Source of the DNA: Choricystis sp. odSpoLacu1
Taxonomy: Eukaryota > Chlorophyta > Trebouxiophyceae
Reading direction: 5' to 3'
DNA length: 64,000 nt
NCBI GenBank assembly: GCA_958009055.1
Contig: OY253663.1
Coordinates: 62,001 to 126,000, forward strand
How positions within the stretch are numbered: position 1 is the stretch's first letter; the number at the start of each line of letters is the position of its first letter. The notes beneath the pieces were generated by a model. It worked only from the letters and a program-made list of their open reading frames with translations. It had not been told where the DNA came from and searched no databases. Shown one piece after another: positions 34,858-45,332 of the stretch. The translations under genes and the position numbers were made by a program.

Positions 34858-35149
34858 AGAGTAGGGGTTGTGTGTGGGAGGAGGAACCATTCTTTTTTCT
34901 TGTGCTTGCAGGCACAGCCAGAGAGAGGGAAGCGGGGTTCGAAGTTGTTTGGTCGCGTTTCTGTGAAGAAGCAAAGGAACAAAAAGTCAGAGCCACATCG
35001 GTTCCTGTTTTGCTTTCCCCCTCCCCGGGCGCGCGAACCCCGCGCGCCTCCCTTCTGTGCCTCTCTTGCCCACTCAGACGGCGTGGGATCGCGCGCACAC
35101 GCGCGTGCAGGCGGCGACAAGGACACAAGAAAAACACCACGCAAACACA
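34858..35149. other. Spacer HydA / oxysterol-binding protein
   Basis: 292 bp between two plus-strand genes, holding the HydA 3' end and the next promoter. No repeat, RNA gene or open frame stood out. Confidence 0.4.
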
Positions 35150-37494
35150 ATGGCAGCCCGCCCCCGGCCGCCGCCGCTGACGGTGCCGCCTGCGGGCTGG
35201 GTGGATGGAACAGCGGTGCGCGTGTGTACAGGCTGCTGTGTGTTTGTTTGGGCAAAACACACACCTCCTCTGCCGTCTTTCCATCGCTGAACCCTTCCAT
35301 CCCCCACCCCACCCCACCCCACCCAACACCAGGTCATGGCCGGCGTCCTGCTCAAGTACGACTGGGGCAAAGCGTGGCGCCCCCGCCTCTTTGTGCTGCG
35401 GGGCGGCGTCCTGGGCTACTGGCCCCTGGGCGGTGCGCCCGCCGCGGCCGGCGCGGCCGCCGCGCTCGACGCGCTGCGCGCCGAGGGCTCCGTCGTGACG
35501 TTGGTGGGGGCCCAAGCCGCAATGATGGACCGGTCGCGGAGGTCGGATGATGGCGAGTCGACCCCTGTGCCCGACCCGTCGGGCGAGATCGCTCTCTCGG
35601 TCGCCCGTTTCCAGCCCTCCTCCTCAGACGCGCGCAAGCTGTACGTGCACACCGGCAACCGCAAGGTGGAGCTGCGGGCAGAGTCGCGGGAGGATCGGGA
35701 TGCCTGGCTGGCCGCTCTAGCCACCGCCAAGCGCGCCCTGCCGGCCGCGTCCCCGGGCGTGCGCCCCGGCGCACCCACCCCGCGCGACGCCCCCGCCGGC
35801 CTCCCGCCCGACGCGGCCGCCCGGATGGAGGCTCTGGGCGCCCCCCCCGCCGCTGTGGCGCTGGCGGCGGCGCTGGTGGCGGACGCCACGCGCGCGGCGG
35901 CCGCCGCGCGCGCCGACGCCGACGCCGCGCGCGCGCGCGCATCGCGGCGCTGGCCAACGAGAAACGCGCCCTGGAAACCGAGCTCGTCGTGGAACGCGGC
36001 CTGGCCAACCGGGCCGCCCGGGCGGCGGGCGCGCGCGCCGGGTCGCCGTCGCGGTCGCTGCCGGTCGACGGCGGGTCGGCCGACCCGCTCTCGCTCTCGG
36101 CGTGGCGCGACGGCGACGCCGCCGACGACACCGACGACTCGCGCCGCGACGGGGACGACGACGACCGCACGTCGTCCTCCTCCTCCGCCTGGGCGGACGC
36201 TGCCTCTGATGCTGCATCCCTGGCGCCGCCGTCGCGTGCGTCGTCATCAACGCGCCGCGCCGTCGACGACCTGCCCCTCCCCGCGTGGCTCGCGGCCGCC
36301 CCACCTCCCCCCCCCCGCCGCGACCGCCTGCCCCCCCCCGCCCAAGCGGAGCGCACCTACTCGCTGTGGTCGCTGATCAAGGAGTGTGTGGGGCGGGACC
36401 TGACGCGCGTGTGCCTGCCCGTCTACTTCAACGAACCGCTGTCCGCCCTCCAGAAGTCGGCGGAAGACATGGAGTTCTCCGGCCTGCTGGATGACGCGGC
36501 TTCCCATCCGCCAGGGTCAATTGAGCGCGCGCTGGGTGTCGCCGCGTTCGCCGTGTCTGCGTACGCGGGCACCGCCAACCGCGGGTCAAAACCCTTTAAT
36601 CCTCTCCTCGGCGAAACCTTCGAACTCGTCCGCCCCGACCGTGGCTTCCGCTTCATTGCGGAGAAAGTGGTGCACCACCCCACCGTCATTGCCGCCGCGG
36701 CGGAGGGGCGGGGGTGGAGGTTTGAGGGGGACGCCGACGTGCGGTCAAAGTTTTGGGGGCGCTCGATCGAGCTCACCCCTGTCGGCATCCTCACCCTCAC
36801 GTTTGACGATGGGGAGGCCTACACCTGGTCCAAGGTGACGACCTCAATTTCGAATTTGATCATTGGGAGGCCTGCGGTTGATCATGGGGGGACGATGCGC
36901 GTCGCGTCGTCGCTGGCCGAGGGCGTGGCGGTGCGCGTCAAGTTTGTGGGCGGCGGCCTCCTGTCCCGCCGCGACCCGCGAGCGGTGACGGGGCACATTG
37001 AACGTGCGGACGTGCGCGTGCCGGGCGCCCCCACACTCATGGGCACGTGGGACGCAGGTCTGGACGTCGTCGACGCGGCGAGCGGCGAGCGCACCGCTCT
37101 CTGGCGCGCGCCTCCCCCCCCGCCCGACCCGACACGCTACAACCTGACTGCATGGGCCATCCAGCTGAACGAGATCACACCCATTGAAGCGTTCCCCTAT
37201 TTATGCCCCACCGACTGCCGGCTGCGCCCCGACCAGGCGGCTCTGGAGCGGGGGGAGCACGATAAAGCGAATGCTGCCAAGCAGCGTTTAGAAAAGAAGC
37301 AGCGCGCCGCCCGGGCGGCGGCGGAGAGGGGGGACCCGCTGCGCCCTCGCTGGTTTGCGCCGGTGGAGGGGGCGGCGCAGGGCAAGGGGCCGGCGTATAA
37401 GTTTACAGGTGAGTATTGGCAGTGCCGCGCGCGCGGCGAGTGGCCGCGCTGCCGCGACATTTTTGGGGAGGACGGCGCGCCGCAGGCGGGTTGA
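35150..37494 (+). CDS. Oxysterol-binding protein-related protein with PH domain (one frame slip)
   Basis: Lipid-transfer protein moving sterols or phosphoinositides at membrane contact sites. Exon 1 35150-35215, intron 35216-35332, exon 2 35333-37494; about 742 residues. PH domain at the N-terminus (GVLLKYDWGKAWRPRLFVLRG, then RKVELRAESREDRDAWLAAL), an Ala-rich coil, an acidic Ser-rich linker, then the ORD: FNEPLSALQKSAEDMEFS, NPLLGETFEL, EKVVHHPTV (diverged from the usual EQVSHHPP), WSKVTTSISNLIIG, and the Lys-rich C-terminal helix ending in a W-Q-C-R segment. The frame changes once in the alternating GC run at about 35925-35942; removing one GC unit joins ARARARIAALANEKRALETE. Confidence 0.85.
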
Positions 37495-37557
37495 AGCTGG
37501 GAGTGTGTGCATTGTGTATGTGTGGTTCTGGCGGCGCGGTGCTCCGCGCGGTGTCTC

Positions 37558-37580
37558 GCCCCCCCCCCCCCCCCCCCCCC
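37558..37580. repeat. Poly-C tract
   Basis: A run of more than 20 C residues in the convergent spacer between the oxysterol-binding protein and the disordered-protein gene. Similar runs of 10-17 C or G occur near 23320, 43040, 55541 and 61500. Confidence 0.8.
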
Positions 37581-37639
37581 GCACAATCTTTTTCTGCAGA
37601 GCGTTTAATAGAATTAAAACAAAACAAAACCAACAAAAA

Positions 37640-38911
37640 TCAAACCCTCAACCCCGCCAACTGGGCGGCTGCCTCCTCCCGCAGGCGGGCCAGCTCGGCC
37701 AGATGACTGGCCACGTGCGGGGGCGGGCCCCGGGGGGCAGCGGGCTGTGGGCTGGGCTGGTGTGGCGACGGCGCGGCGGGCGGTGCCGCGGCCGCCTCCT
37801 CCGCCTCGCCCGCGTGGGCCGCAGACGCCAGCACAGCTTCCCCCTCTGCACGCAGCCGCGTGAGGTCGGTGAACAAGGCTGTGACATCGTCTTCACTCAC
37901 ACCGGCTGGGCGCGAAGAGACGTCAGTGTCACCGCCGCGCACTCCCGCCACCTCCCGCGGCGGCGCCAACGGGGGCGCCTCCCCGCCCAGCATGTGGACG
38001 GCGTGGCGCAGGGCGGTCAGTTGGGCGTGGGCGCGGGCCGGGGGCGGGTGCGAGGTGGCGAGGGAGGGGGAGGTGGAAGCGTCGTCGTCGTCGTCGTCGT
38101 TACCGTCTGCCGCAGACACGGTGGGCGGTGGAGGCAGCGGGGACGACGCCACCTCGCGTGGCGGCGGCGGTGGTGCGGCCGGCGGCGGCGCACCAGCCGC
38201 CGACGCGGGGCGGCCGCCCAGCACGCCCGCGCCCAGGCGGTCCCGCCCGCGCGGGGTGGCCGCGCCGCGCGACACCTCCATGCGGGTAGTGCCAGATTCG
38301 GCTAGAAATGATGCCGTGGGGCTGGGCGGGCGGGGGCCAGCGTCCAGGGACAGGCGGCGGGCAAAGGGGGTGCGGGTTGCCCGGGCGGGCGTCACGCCTG
38401 CTCCACTCGCCACCGGCTGCGCCGGCCCCGCCGGTCTGCCGGTGAGTCCCACGCCAGCGGCTACGGGGTCGACTGCCGCGCCCCCGAGGGACAGGCGGCT
38501 GTGGATGGCTGCTGCGAGGCGCAGCGACGTGGGGGACGCGGACAGCGACACCTCTCTCTGCGCCGCCTGCGACGACGATGGCGACAGCGTGACCTCCCTG
38601 TCATCGTGCATCGCCTGCGGTGGCGGCAGGCTGTCCTCGTCTGACGAGGACGACAGCGGCGGGGGCGGCGCCCGCGCCTCGTGCAGCGGGGGCGGCGGCG
38701 GAGGCGCCTCTCGCCGCCCCGTGCCCAGGCCGGCGCTGGGTTTGAGCCGGCCCCAGTTGGAGGGTGCGGCGGCGGCGCCCTGTCCCCGGGCCGGCGTCAA
38801 AGACGCCCACGTCGTCTGCATCGCGCCCCCCGCGCTCGGCGTCGCGGCCACCCACGCGGGCGCGGCCCGCGTGGCGGAGGGTGGAGGGGGTGCGGGGGTG
38901 GTGTCGGCCAT
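37640..38911 (-). CDS. Disordered Pro/Ser/Ala-rich protein, unknown function
   Basis: Single exon, 423 residues, start chosen at MADTTPAPPPP. Mostly low complexity with short recurring blocks: SSSSDEDSLPPP, SLSPSSSQ, RLSLDAGPRPPSP, FARRLSL. Several Arg-x-x-Ser and Ser-Pro sites suggest phosphorylation. The C-terminus (about 330-423) is helical with heptad-like Leu/Ala spacing (LFTDLTRLRAEGEAVLASA; HLAELARLREEAAAQLAGL) and could form a short coiled coil. No recognised family. An inference only: a cytoskeletal or scaffold-type protein. Confidence 0.55.
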   Translation of the reverse strand: MADTTPAPPPPSATRAAPAWVAATPSAGGAMQTTWASLTPARGQGAAAAPSNWGRLKPSAGLGTGRREAPPPPPPLHEARAPPPPLSSSSDEDSLPPPQAMHDDREVTLSPSSSQAAQREVSLSASPTSLRLAAAIHSRLSLGGAAVDPVAAGVGLTGRPAGPAQPVASGAGVTPARATRTPFARRLSLDAGPRPPSPTASFLAESGTTRMEVSRGAATPRGRDRLGAGVLGGRPASAAGAPPPAAPPPPPREVASSPLPPPPTVSAADGNDDDDDDASTSPSLATSHPPPARAHAQLTALRHAVHMLGGEAPPLAPPREVAGVRGGDTDVSSRPAGVSEDDVTALFTDLTRLRAEGEAVLASAAHAGEAEEAAAAPPAAPSPHQPSPQPAAPRGPPPHVASHLAELARLREEAAAQLAGLRV

Positions 38912-39275
38912 GATGGAGGGGGTGTCCGGCGCTTGGTGAGGGGGAGGCGCCCCCGCGATTGGCACGACACGCAGCGAAGAGTGATTTGCAAACAGAAAAA
39001 AACACGGCATCACGAAACCGAGCAGGAGACGGGGGCGGCTGGTGGTGTCACTGCTGTTTGTTTTTCGTGCACAGACCAACGCGCCCAAACAGCCCGGAGA
39101 GGCGTGCGATGCACACAAGCGGTTGGCAGGTCATACCAAAAAACACAACAGGAAAAAAAACCAGCACGGGCGCGTGCCGGCGTTTGGCGTACCCCGTTCA
39201 CGGGGCGCAACTCTCTCTCTCTCTCTTTTCTGGCAGTGCCCCTCATGTCAGCACGGGTCACAGGGGGCACCGTCC
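38912..39275. other. Intergenic region with element shared with 42.3 kb
   Basis: 364 bp upstream of the disordered-protein gene. Positions about 39055-39125 resemble about 42265-42325 on the same strand: a T-run, TTTCGTGCA, ACAGC, GGAGA, then ATGCACA-AAGCGGTTG. This looks like a diverged dispersed element. No coding potential was recognised. Confidence 0.4.
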
Positions 39276-39752
39276 TCATCTGTGGTCAAGGCGGCGCAGC
39301 GGCAGGCCGAGCGCCTTGACGGCGGCCTTAAAGCGCCGCAGCTGCGCTGCGGGCAGCTGCACACGCACGCAGAGCTCGTCGCGAGAGCTCGGGGCAATGA
39401 AGACGAGGCGGCGGTACGAGAACGAGGTCGGCACACGCATGAGTGCAGGGCGCTCTGAGGCGCCAAACGTGACGTCAAGCCATGGAAAGGCGAGCCACGA
39501 GTTGATGACAACAGGAGCGCCACCGCCGTCACTGCTGGTAAAGTTTTGCGCCCAGGCTTTGCACCAACACAGGCGCGAGAAGGGGCCCGCGTTGGCGCGG
39601 CCGTGGCGCACGCCGAGCTCAAACGCAGCGTGTGCGCCCTCAATCGCCGCGCCGTCGGCAAGCGACGCGCGCAACGTGCGGCGCACGTCGCGCGCGGCGC
39701 GCCAGAGCCATGCACGCGAGCGCGGCGCGGTGCCGCCACACGGTGGCTGCTG

Positions 39753-39791
<39 letters not shown>

Positions 39792-40947
39792 CCGCAGCTG
39801 CGCGTCTGGCGAGATGTGCGCGCGCGCAAAGTGGACCGCGTTGCCGACATAGCCTGTGGGCGACAGCCGCTCGCGGCCGCGGCTGTTGGCCAGCACGCGC
39901 ACATGGTAGGGGTGCGCTGGTGCTGGCACCACCCCGCGCCGCGGCACCGCGTCGACGTCGGCGAGCACGCGGCAGAGCGCAGCAGCGACGACTTCAAACG
40001 ACGACAGCCACTCGCCGTCGGCCAAGCCTGCCGACGCCGCGGCTTTGAGGGACGCCACGTCGTCCGCAGCCAGCGCGCACGTCGGTGAAGTGAGCCACGT
40101 ACAACAGCGGCAGCCAGGCCGCCACTTCGCGCAGGCCCATCCTCCACGTGGCCAGGGGCTTGCCGCCGCGCCCGCCGCGGCGCTGCTCCTCGTGCTGCTG
40201 GCGCTGCGCGTCGTCGACGAGGTGCTCAAAGTCGGTGCCGCCAGTGGTGCGGTCGAGCGTGGGCGCGGTGCAGGGCAGCGCGGCCGGCAGCACGAGAGTC
40301 TCCGCGCCGCTGGCAGCCGCCGCCTCGAGGCCGGCAAAGTGCGACCACGTGCTGACAAAATTGGAGACACTCATGCCATCCATGGAGACGTGGGAGACGC
40401 ACAGTGTGAGCACGCTCGCGCCGTGCGCCGTCAACTGCGTCAGCCGCGCGCGCAGCAGCGGCCGGCGCCACGCCGGCTCCCACAACGCCGGCAGCAAGCG
40501 CACCGGCTTGGGGAAGAAGCGGTCCCACCGGGAGCCAGACTCAGGGCTGTGTGGCGAAGCGGCGCCCGCGCTCCTGCCTCGCGCACAACTCGTCGGGGCT
40601 GCCGCAGCCGGCTCGGGCAACGGCGAGTCGCCGTCGTGCACGACCTCCCACAGCGCGCCCTTGCTGTGCGCCACGTCGATGTGAAGGCGCTTGACACCGT
40701 CAGCATCCACGTGCTTGCCGAGGCGGCCTGCCAACAGTGGGTACAGTCCGAGCGCGCGCTCCAGTCCGAGCGCGCGCTCCAGCCCCCGAGTGACCGCCCC
40801 CGCGTCGAGCTGCGTGGTGAACAGATAGCCGACCGGCACCTCACAGTTCTAGATGAACAGCAAGTCACTGCTGCGCAGCGTGACGCGCGGAGGCTTGGCC
40901 TCCGCTGCGCTCGGCATGAGCCACCGCCGCAGCGAGGGTCGAGGCAT
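39276..40947 (-). pseudogene. BAHD-like HxxxD acyltransferase, broken
   Basis: Acyl-CoA-dependent acyltransferase family. Starting at ATG 40945-40947 the chain reads MPRPSLRRWLMPSA, then VTLRSSDLLFI, a TAG stop (40849-40851 on the plus strand as CTA), then NCEVPVGYLFTTQLD, which is normal family text. Catalytic HVSMDG lies near residue 190, and NSWLAFPWLDVTFG near the C-terminus corresponds to the family's DFGWG motif. A frame change at about 40072-40082 splits it again (FTDVRA / LAADDVASL); adding one GC unit restores it. A CAG microsatellite adds a Gln run. Two separate lesions favour a pseudogene; sequencing error for the frame change remains possible. Confidence 0.7.
39747..39790. repeat. 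CTG/CAG trinucleotide microsatellite in coding frame
   Basis: About 12-14 CTG units with one CTC interruption on the plus strand. Read from the minus strand in the acyltransferase frame it encodes a run of about a dozen Gln residues followed by EQQPP. This is a site expected to vary in length. Confidence 0.85.
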
Positions 40948-41311
40948 CGTTTCTTTGTCGCGTCTTGATTCAATTCAAGGCGCTTGTGCCTGATGCGGTG
41001 TGCAAGCTTGACGTCAACGAGGAGATGGTAGAGGACGAGGGAGGGGGGGGCACGCCCCCTCACCAACACGGCAGAGGGGGGCGGGCGGGAAACGGGCGGC
41101 GAACACTGTTCGGCCTTTGGCAACGCGCCCCCGATGCCGACGCGAGGGTGTTCAGTCGTGCGCGTGTTGTGCAGGGGGCAGAAGAACAAGGCGTCGACGT
41201 AAATGTCGGTTGGGCGCGACGCGCAGCGAGGGAGTGATCGAAGAGAAAAAACGCGTCGCGAAAACCGTCGGCACATTTCGCGTCCTCTCTCTTCTCATCG
41301 CCCCCAACAAA
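40948..41311. promoter_or_regulatory. Divergent spacer acyltransferase / histidine phosphatase
   Basis: 364 bp between opposed starts, including G-rich and mixed sequence. It should hold the promoter of the histidine-phosphatase gene and the relic promoter of the broken acyltransferase. Nothing else was recognised. Confidence 0.4.
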
Positions 41312-42231
41312 ATGGAGACCAAGCCCACCAACAACACCTACTGGTGCGTGCGCAGTGCGCGGACTGCTTCGCAGAGCACGGCCCTCGTCAACCGACGCCC
41401 CAAAACAACGCCCCCACCCCCACCACCCTCCACACCCCACAGGCTGCTGCGCCACGGCCGGTCCAAGCCCAACGAGGCGGGCATCATTGTCAGCAAGATG
41501 GTGCGCGTGTGGGAAGAGCTTGCGTGTGTGTGTGGGAAAGTGGGAAAGTGGTGTGTGTCTCCTTCCCTCACCACACCTCCCCCTCTCTCCCCCCCCAGGA
41601 AAACGGCGTCAAGCCGGAGCACGGCCTGGCCGACATCGGCAAGGAGCAGGCGGTGGCGGCAGGGTGAGTGAGAGAGAGTGCTGATGTGGAGCGGAAAGAG
41701 TTTGCGCCTCGTTTTTTTGTGTGTGAACAGCCAACCCCCTTCCCTCCCCTGCTTCACCCCCACCACAGCCTCCTCTGGAAACAACAACTCGGCCCCACCG
41801 TCGACCCCGCCACCCTCCTCATCGTCGCCTCCCCCTTTGCCCGCACCCTGGAGACGGCGAGACTGGCGGGCGCGGGGGTTGGCGTGTCCCCCGACGACGC
41901 CTCCCGCTTCACCATCGACCCGTTCCTGCGGGAGCGCGATTTTGGGGAGTATGAACTGCAGTCGCACACCCTGTATGAAGCCGTGTGGGAGGGGGATGCA
42001 CAGAGCACGGAATGGGCGGCGCCCGGGGGCGGCGAGAGCGTGGACGACGTCAGTGCACGCTGCGCCGCCCTCTTCTCCCGCCTCGAAGCCACGCACTCAG
42101 GCCGCAACATCCTGCTGGTGGCACACGGGGACACGCTGTCCATTGCGACTGCGACGGCGGTGGGGGGGGGGTTGGGGGGGCACCGGGAGTGGGCGCAGGA
42201 GACGGGTGAGTTGAGGCGGCTGGTGGTGTGA
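41312..42231 (+). CDS. Histidine phosphatase superfamily protein (PGAM-like)
   Basis: Four exons: 41312-41343, 41443-41500, 41599-41663, 41769-42231; 205 residues. Catalytic RHG motif in LLRHGRSKPNEAG (phospho-acceptor His 15, completed by the first splice), HGLADIGKEQAVAAG, VASPFARTLETARL, FLRERDFGEYE (acid), and the second His in LLVAHGDTLSIAT. The closest type is the small phosphoglycerate-mutase-like phosphatases rather than glycolytic PGAM, which is longer. Substrate unknown. Introns of about 99, 98 and 105 nt have donors GTGCG, GTGCG and GTGAG. Confidence 0.88.
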
Positions 42232-42460
42232 AGTGGGAGGTCCGTGGCACTGCCCGTTTTTTTTTTTTCGTGCAAACAGCGCCGTGACAGCTTGGGAGAT
42301 GTGTGCTATGCACAAAGCGGTTGCAAAGCTGAAGCAGAATGATTGTGCCGGAAAAAAAGGCGTGTGTCGTACCACCGCCGCAACACGCCTCTGCCGCTTT
42401 TTTTTTCTGAAAGCCCTCTCTCCCTCCGCCCCGCCCTCGACCAACCCCCTCACCCCCACC

Positions 42461-45332
42461 ATGATGGCCGCCTCAATCATGCTGCTGTGCGGCGTGCTGG
42501 TGACCTGGGGCGGGAGAGGGGAAGTTACGTGGCGGTGGGGCGCAGCCCCTCGCGACGCGCGACCCGGCATGTAGCGGTTTCGATCGCGCGCCCCTCCCTT
42601 TTCTTCCTCCAGGCCGTCACCCACGCTGCAACGCCCCCCAAGGTGAGTTGTTGATGAGCCCCTGAGTGATGATTGTGGGCAATTTTGGCGGGGGCGGGGC
42701 AGACGGGGGCGGGAGACGCAAAAACGTGACCCCAAAATCACGCCCGCGTTTTGGTACATTCGTTTTGGGACAATCGCGCGGTGCGGCCCCTCACGCACAA
42801 ATCCAAGCCCAGCGGCCGCGCTGGCTCTTCCTCCTGGGGCGATGAACACGTGACGTTGCTCCACGCCTGGGGAGGGTGAAATAGGGGGGAAGGCGGCCTG
42901 GTCGGTGCGCGGGGTGCCTGCTTTTTTGAGGAACAGTTTTCGAACAGTTTTCGAACAGTTTTCGACGCGTGACTGCGTCCGCGCGTCCGCGCGTCCGCGC
43001 GCGCTCCAGGGTTTTCCACCTTTTCTCTCACGCCCCCCCGCCCCCCCCCCCCCCCCCACACCCAGATTGATGACGCCGCCGTCCTCAAATCCCTCATGTC
43101 CGACGGCGTCGCGCCCGGCGCCCTGTCGGCCGGCAACACGGCGCAAGTGGTGAGCGTGGGTTGGGGAGAAGAGGATGTTTTTTTGCGGGCCAGAAACACA
43201 CGGCCCAGACAGATAGATAGATAGAAAGAAGAGACTGTGTTTGAGCGTGTGCGCGTGTCCGAGAGCGAGGGAAAGCGAGAGAGTGAGGGTCGAGAAAGCG
43301 TTTTTTTTTTGTGGGTCCACACAACAACTCCCCTCACCCCTACTCCCACAGGCCTCCTCCTACGACGCCAACGACGCCCCCGCCTTCTTCAAGAAACAAA
43401 ACCTGACCCAAACCGCGGCCGTCCTGGAGACGCTCAAGCCCGATGGCGCCCTGCTGACCGCGCTCAAGCGCAAAGTGGTTGCCAAGATTGAGGCAGCCGG
43501 TACCAAGGTCGCCCCTCCCGGATCCCCCACCAAAGTGCGCGTCGTGACCAACAGCCCGAATGTGACGGCCACGCCATCGCAGCCTTATGTTTGGGCGACG
43601 CAGACGACGATCCTGATCACTGGTACTGATTTCTCGACAAATCCGTCGGGATAATGTCGTTACCTTCAACCTGGGGGCGGCCGGCACGGTCACAGCGGCG
43701 ACATCCACCCAGCTGACCGTCACCATGACGGCCCAGCCGACTGACCTGGGGTCGCTGACCGCCACTGTGACGCTGTTTGGCTTCACCACCTCCCCCGCCC
43801 AAATCATGCCAACGTGGTGCCCACCGTCGTCGCCTCCACCACCGACCTGTCCCAGGAGGCTGCTACGTTCACCATTCAGGGTACTGGCTTCTCAGCGACG
43901 CAGGCGATGACCATTGTTATGAACCTGGGCGCCAACGGTACCGTCGCCTACGTCAACACCACGACGCTGCTGGCCACCTTCATCACGCAGCCGACGTCCT
44001 TTGCGCTGCTGACCGCCAAGATCCAGGTCAACGGCGTCAACGACCCCGCGCAACCGACCAATGTGGCGACCATTGTGCCCGCGACGACGGTGACGACGTT
44101 CGCGTCCAGTCTGTCCCAGGGCGCATCCACGTTCGACATTGTGGGGTATGTGGGAGAGGAAAGAGGGGCAGGTTGAGGATGCTTTTGCGAGGCCGTGCGT
44201 CCACCAACCACCACCCACACTCACACACATTTCTCTTTCCTCCCCTCACAGCACCAACTTCGACCCCAACCCTGCCGGCGACACCGTCATCCTCTCCTCC
44301 GGCACCGCCAACGTGACCGCCGCCAACTCGACCGACCTCACGGTCAACATCACGTCCGCCCCGACGACCGGCCCCCTGAACGCGACCGTGTCGGCCTTTG
44401 GCGCGCAGTCGTCGCCCACCATCTTTGCCTACCTCACGTCGGGCGCTGGCAACAACGTCACCTCCTGCACCATCAACGACCTGCGCACTGCTGTGAACAC
44501 GTCCACCTGCATCCCCGCCACCACTTCGGTGACGGCGCCGTCGGCGGTGGCCCTGGCGAATGGGTACGCCTACGTCGCGTCCTCCACGGGCGGCACCGTC
44601 GCCGCGTGCACCATCTCCTACGGCACCTTCATCGGGTGCGTGTCGACTGTTGTGTCCACGACGGCTGGTGTGACGCTGTCTGATGTCACGCTGGACCCGG
44701 CGGGCGCCAATTTGTATGCCACCGACTCCACCAACGGTGAAGTCGTTGCGTGCGCCGTGTCGGGCACGTCCATCACCGGCTGCTCTGTCCAAGTCTCCAC
44801 GACCACTCTCTCCTCCCTGGTGGGCCCCGTCGCCATCGCGGTGTCGACCACCAACGCGTACGTCACGACGACGTCGTCGACGGGCGGCCTGATCGTGTGC
44901 ACCGCCACGGCGGGCGCCCTCTCCGCCTGCGCCCTGCAAACCAACACCGCCATCTCCACGGCCACCGGCCTCAACTTCTTCTCGTTCGACGCGGGCGGCG
45001 TCACCAAGAACGCGCTGTACACGCTCAACGCCGGCACCGACTCGTGGGCCGACTGCGACCTGGGCGCCTCCGCTATCCTGGGCACCTGCACCGCCGCCAC
45101 ATCCACCGCCTACCCCACGGGTGGCAGCCCGGCCGGTCTGGCCGCCATCTCCACGCTGTTGGGCGGGGAGCAGCCTACGTTGTTCGTGGCTCTCGCGGCC
45201 GCCGTCAACAAAAACTGCGACACGACCACCGACACGTGCACCGCCATGTCGTTTGGCTTCAGCAACGCGATTGCGGTCGGTTGGTTTGGTTGCTCGATTC
45301 ATTTGCACCACGAAGGTATACACAAAACATGA
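42461..45332 (+). CDS. Secreted IPT/TIG-repeat and beta-propeller-like protein (two compensating frame slips)
   Basis: Exons 42461-42499, 42613-42642, 43066-43149, 43352-44145, 44252-45332; about 675 residues. Exon 1 is a signal peptide (MMAASIMLLCGVL). Residues about 90-310 are IPT/TIG-like immunoglobulin folds (TTILITGTDFS; ATFTIQGTGFSATQ; ANVVPTVVAS), the rest a Thr/Ser/Asn-rich repeat domain with Cys-spaced blades (VALANGYAYVASSTGGTVAACTI; LDPAGANLYATDSTNGEVVACAV), like YVTN-type propellers. Likely an extracellular adhesin or wall protein. The frame changes at about 43645-43650 and back at about 43800-43812; the segment between is proper IPT text only in the shifted frame. Intron 2 contains minisatellites. 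Confidence 0.72.
42931..43000. repeat. Two short tandem arrays in IPT-gene intron 2
   Basis: Three exact 11-bp copies of GAACAGTTTTC at 42931-42963, followed by about three copies of the 8-mer GCGTCCGC (about 42974-43000). Both lie in the 423-nt intron 42643-43065, the longest intron of this gene. Confidence 0.85.
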
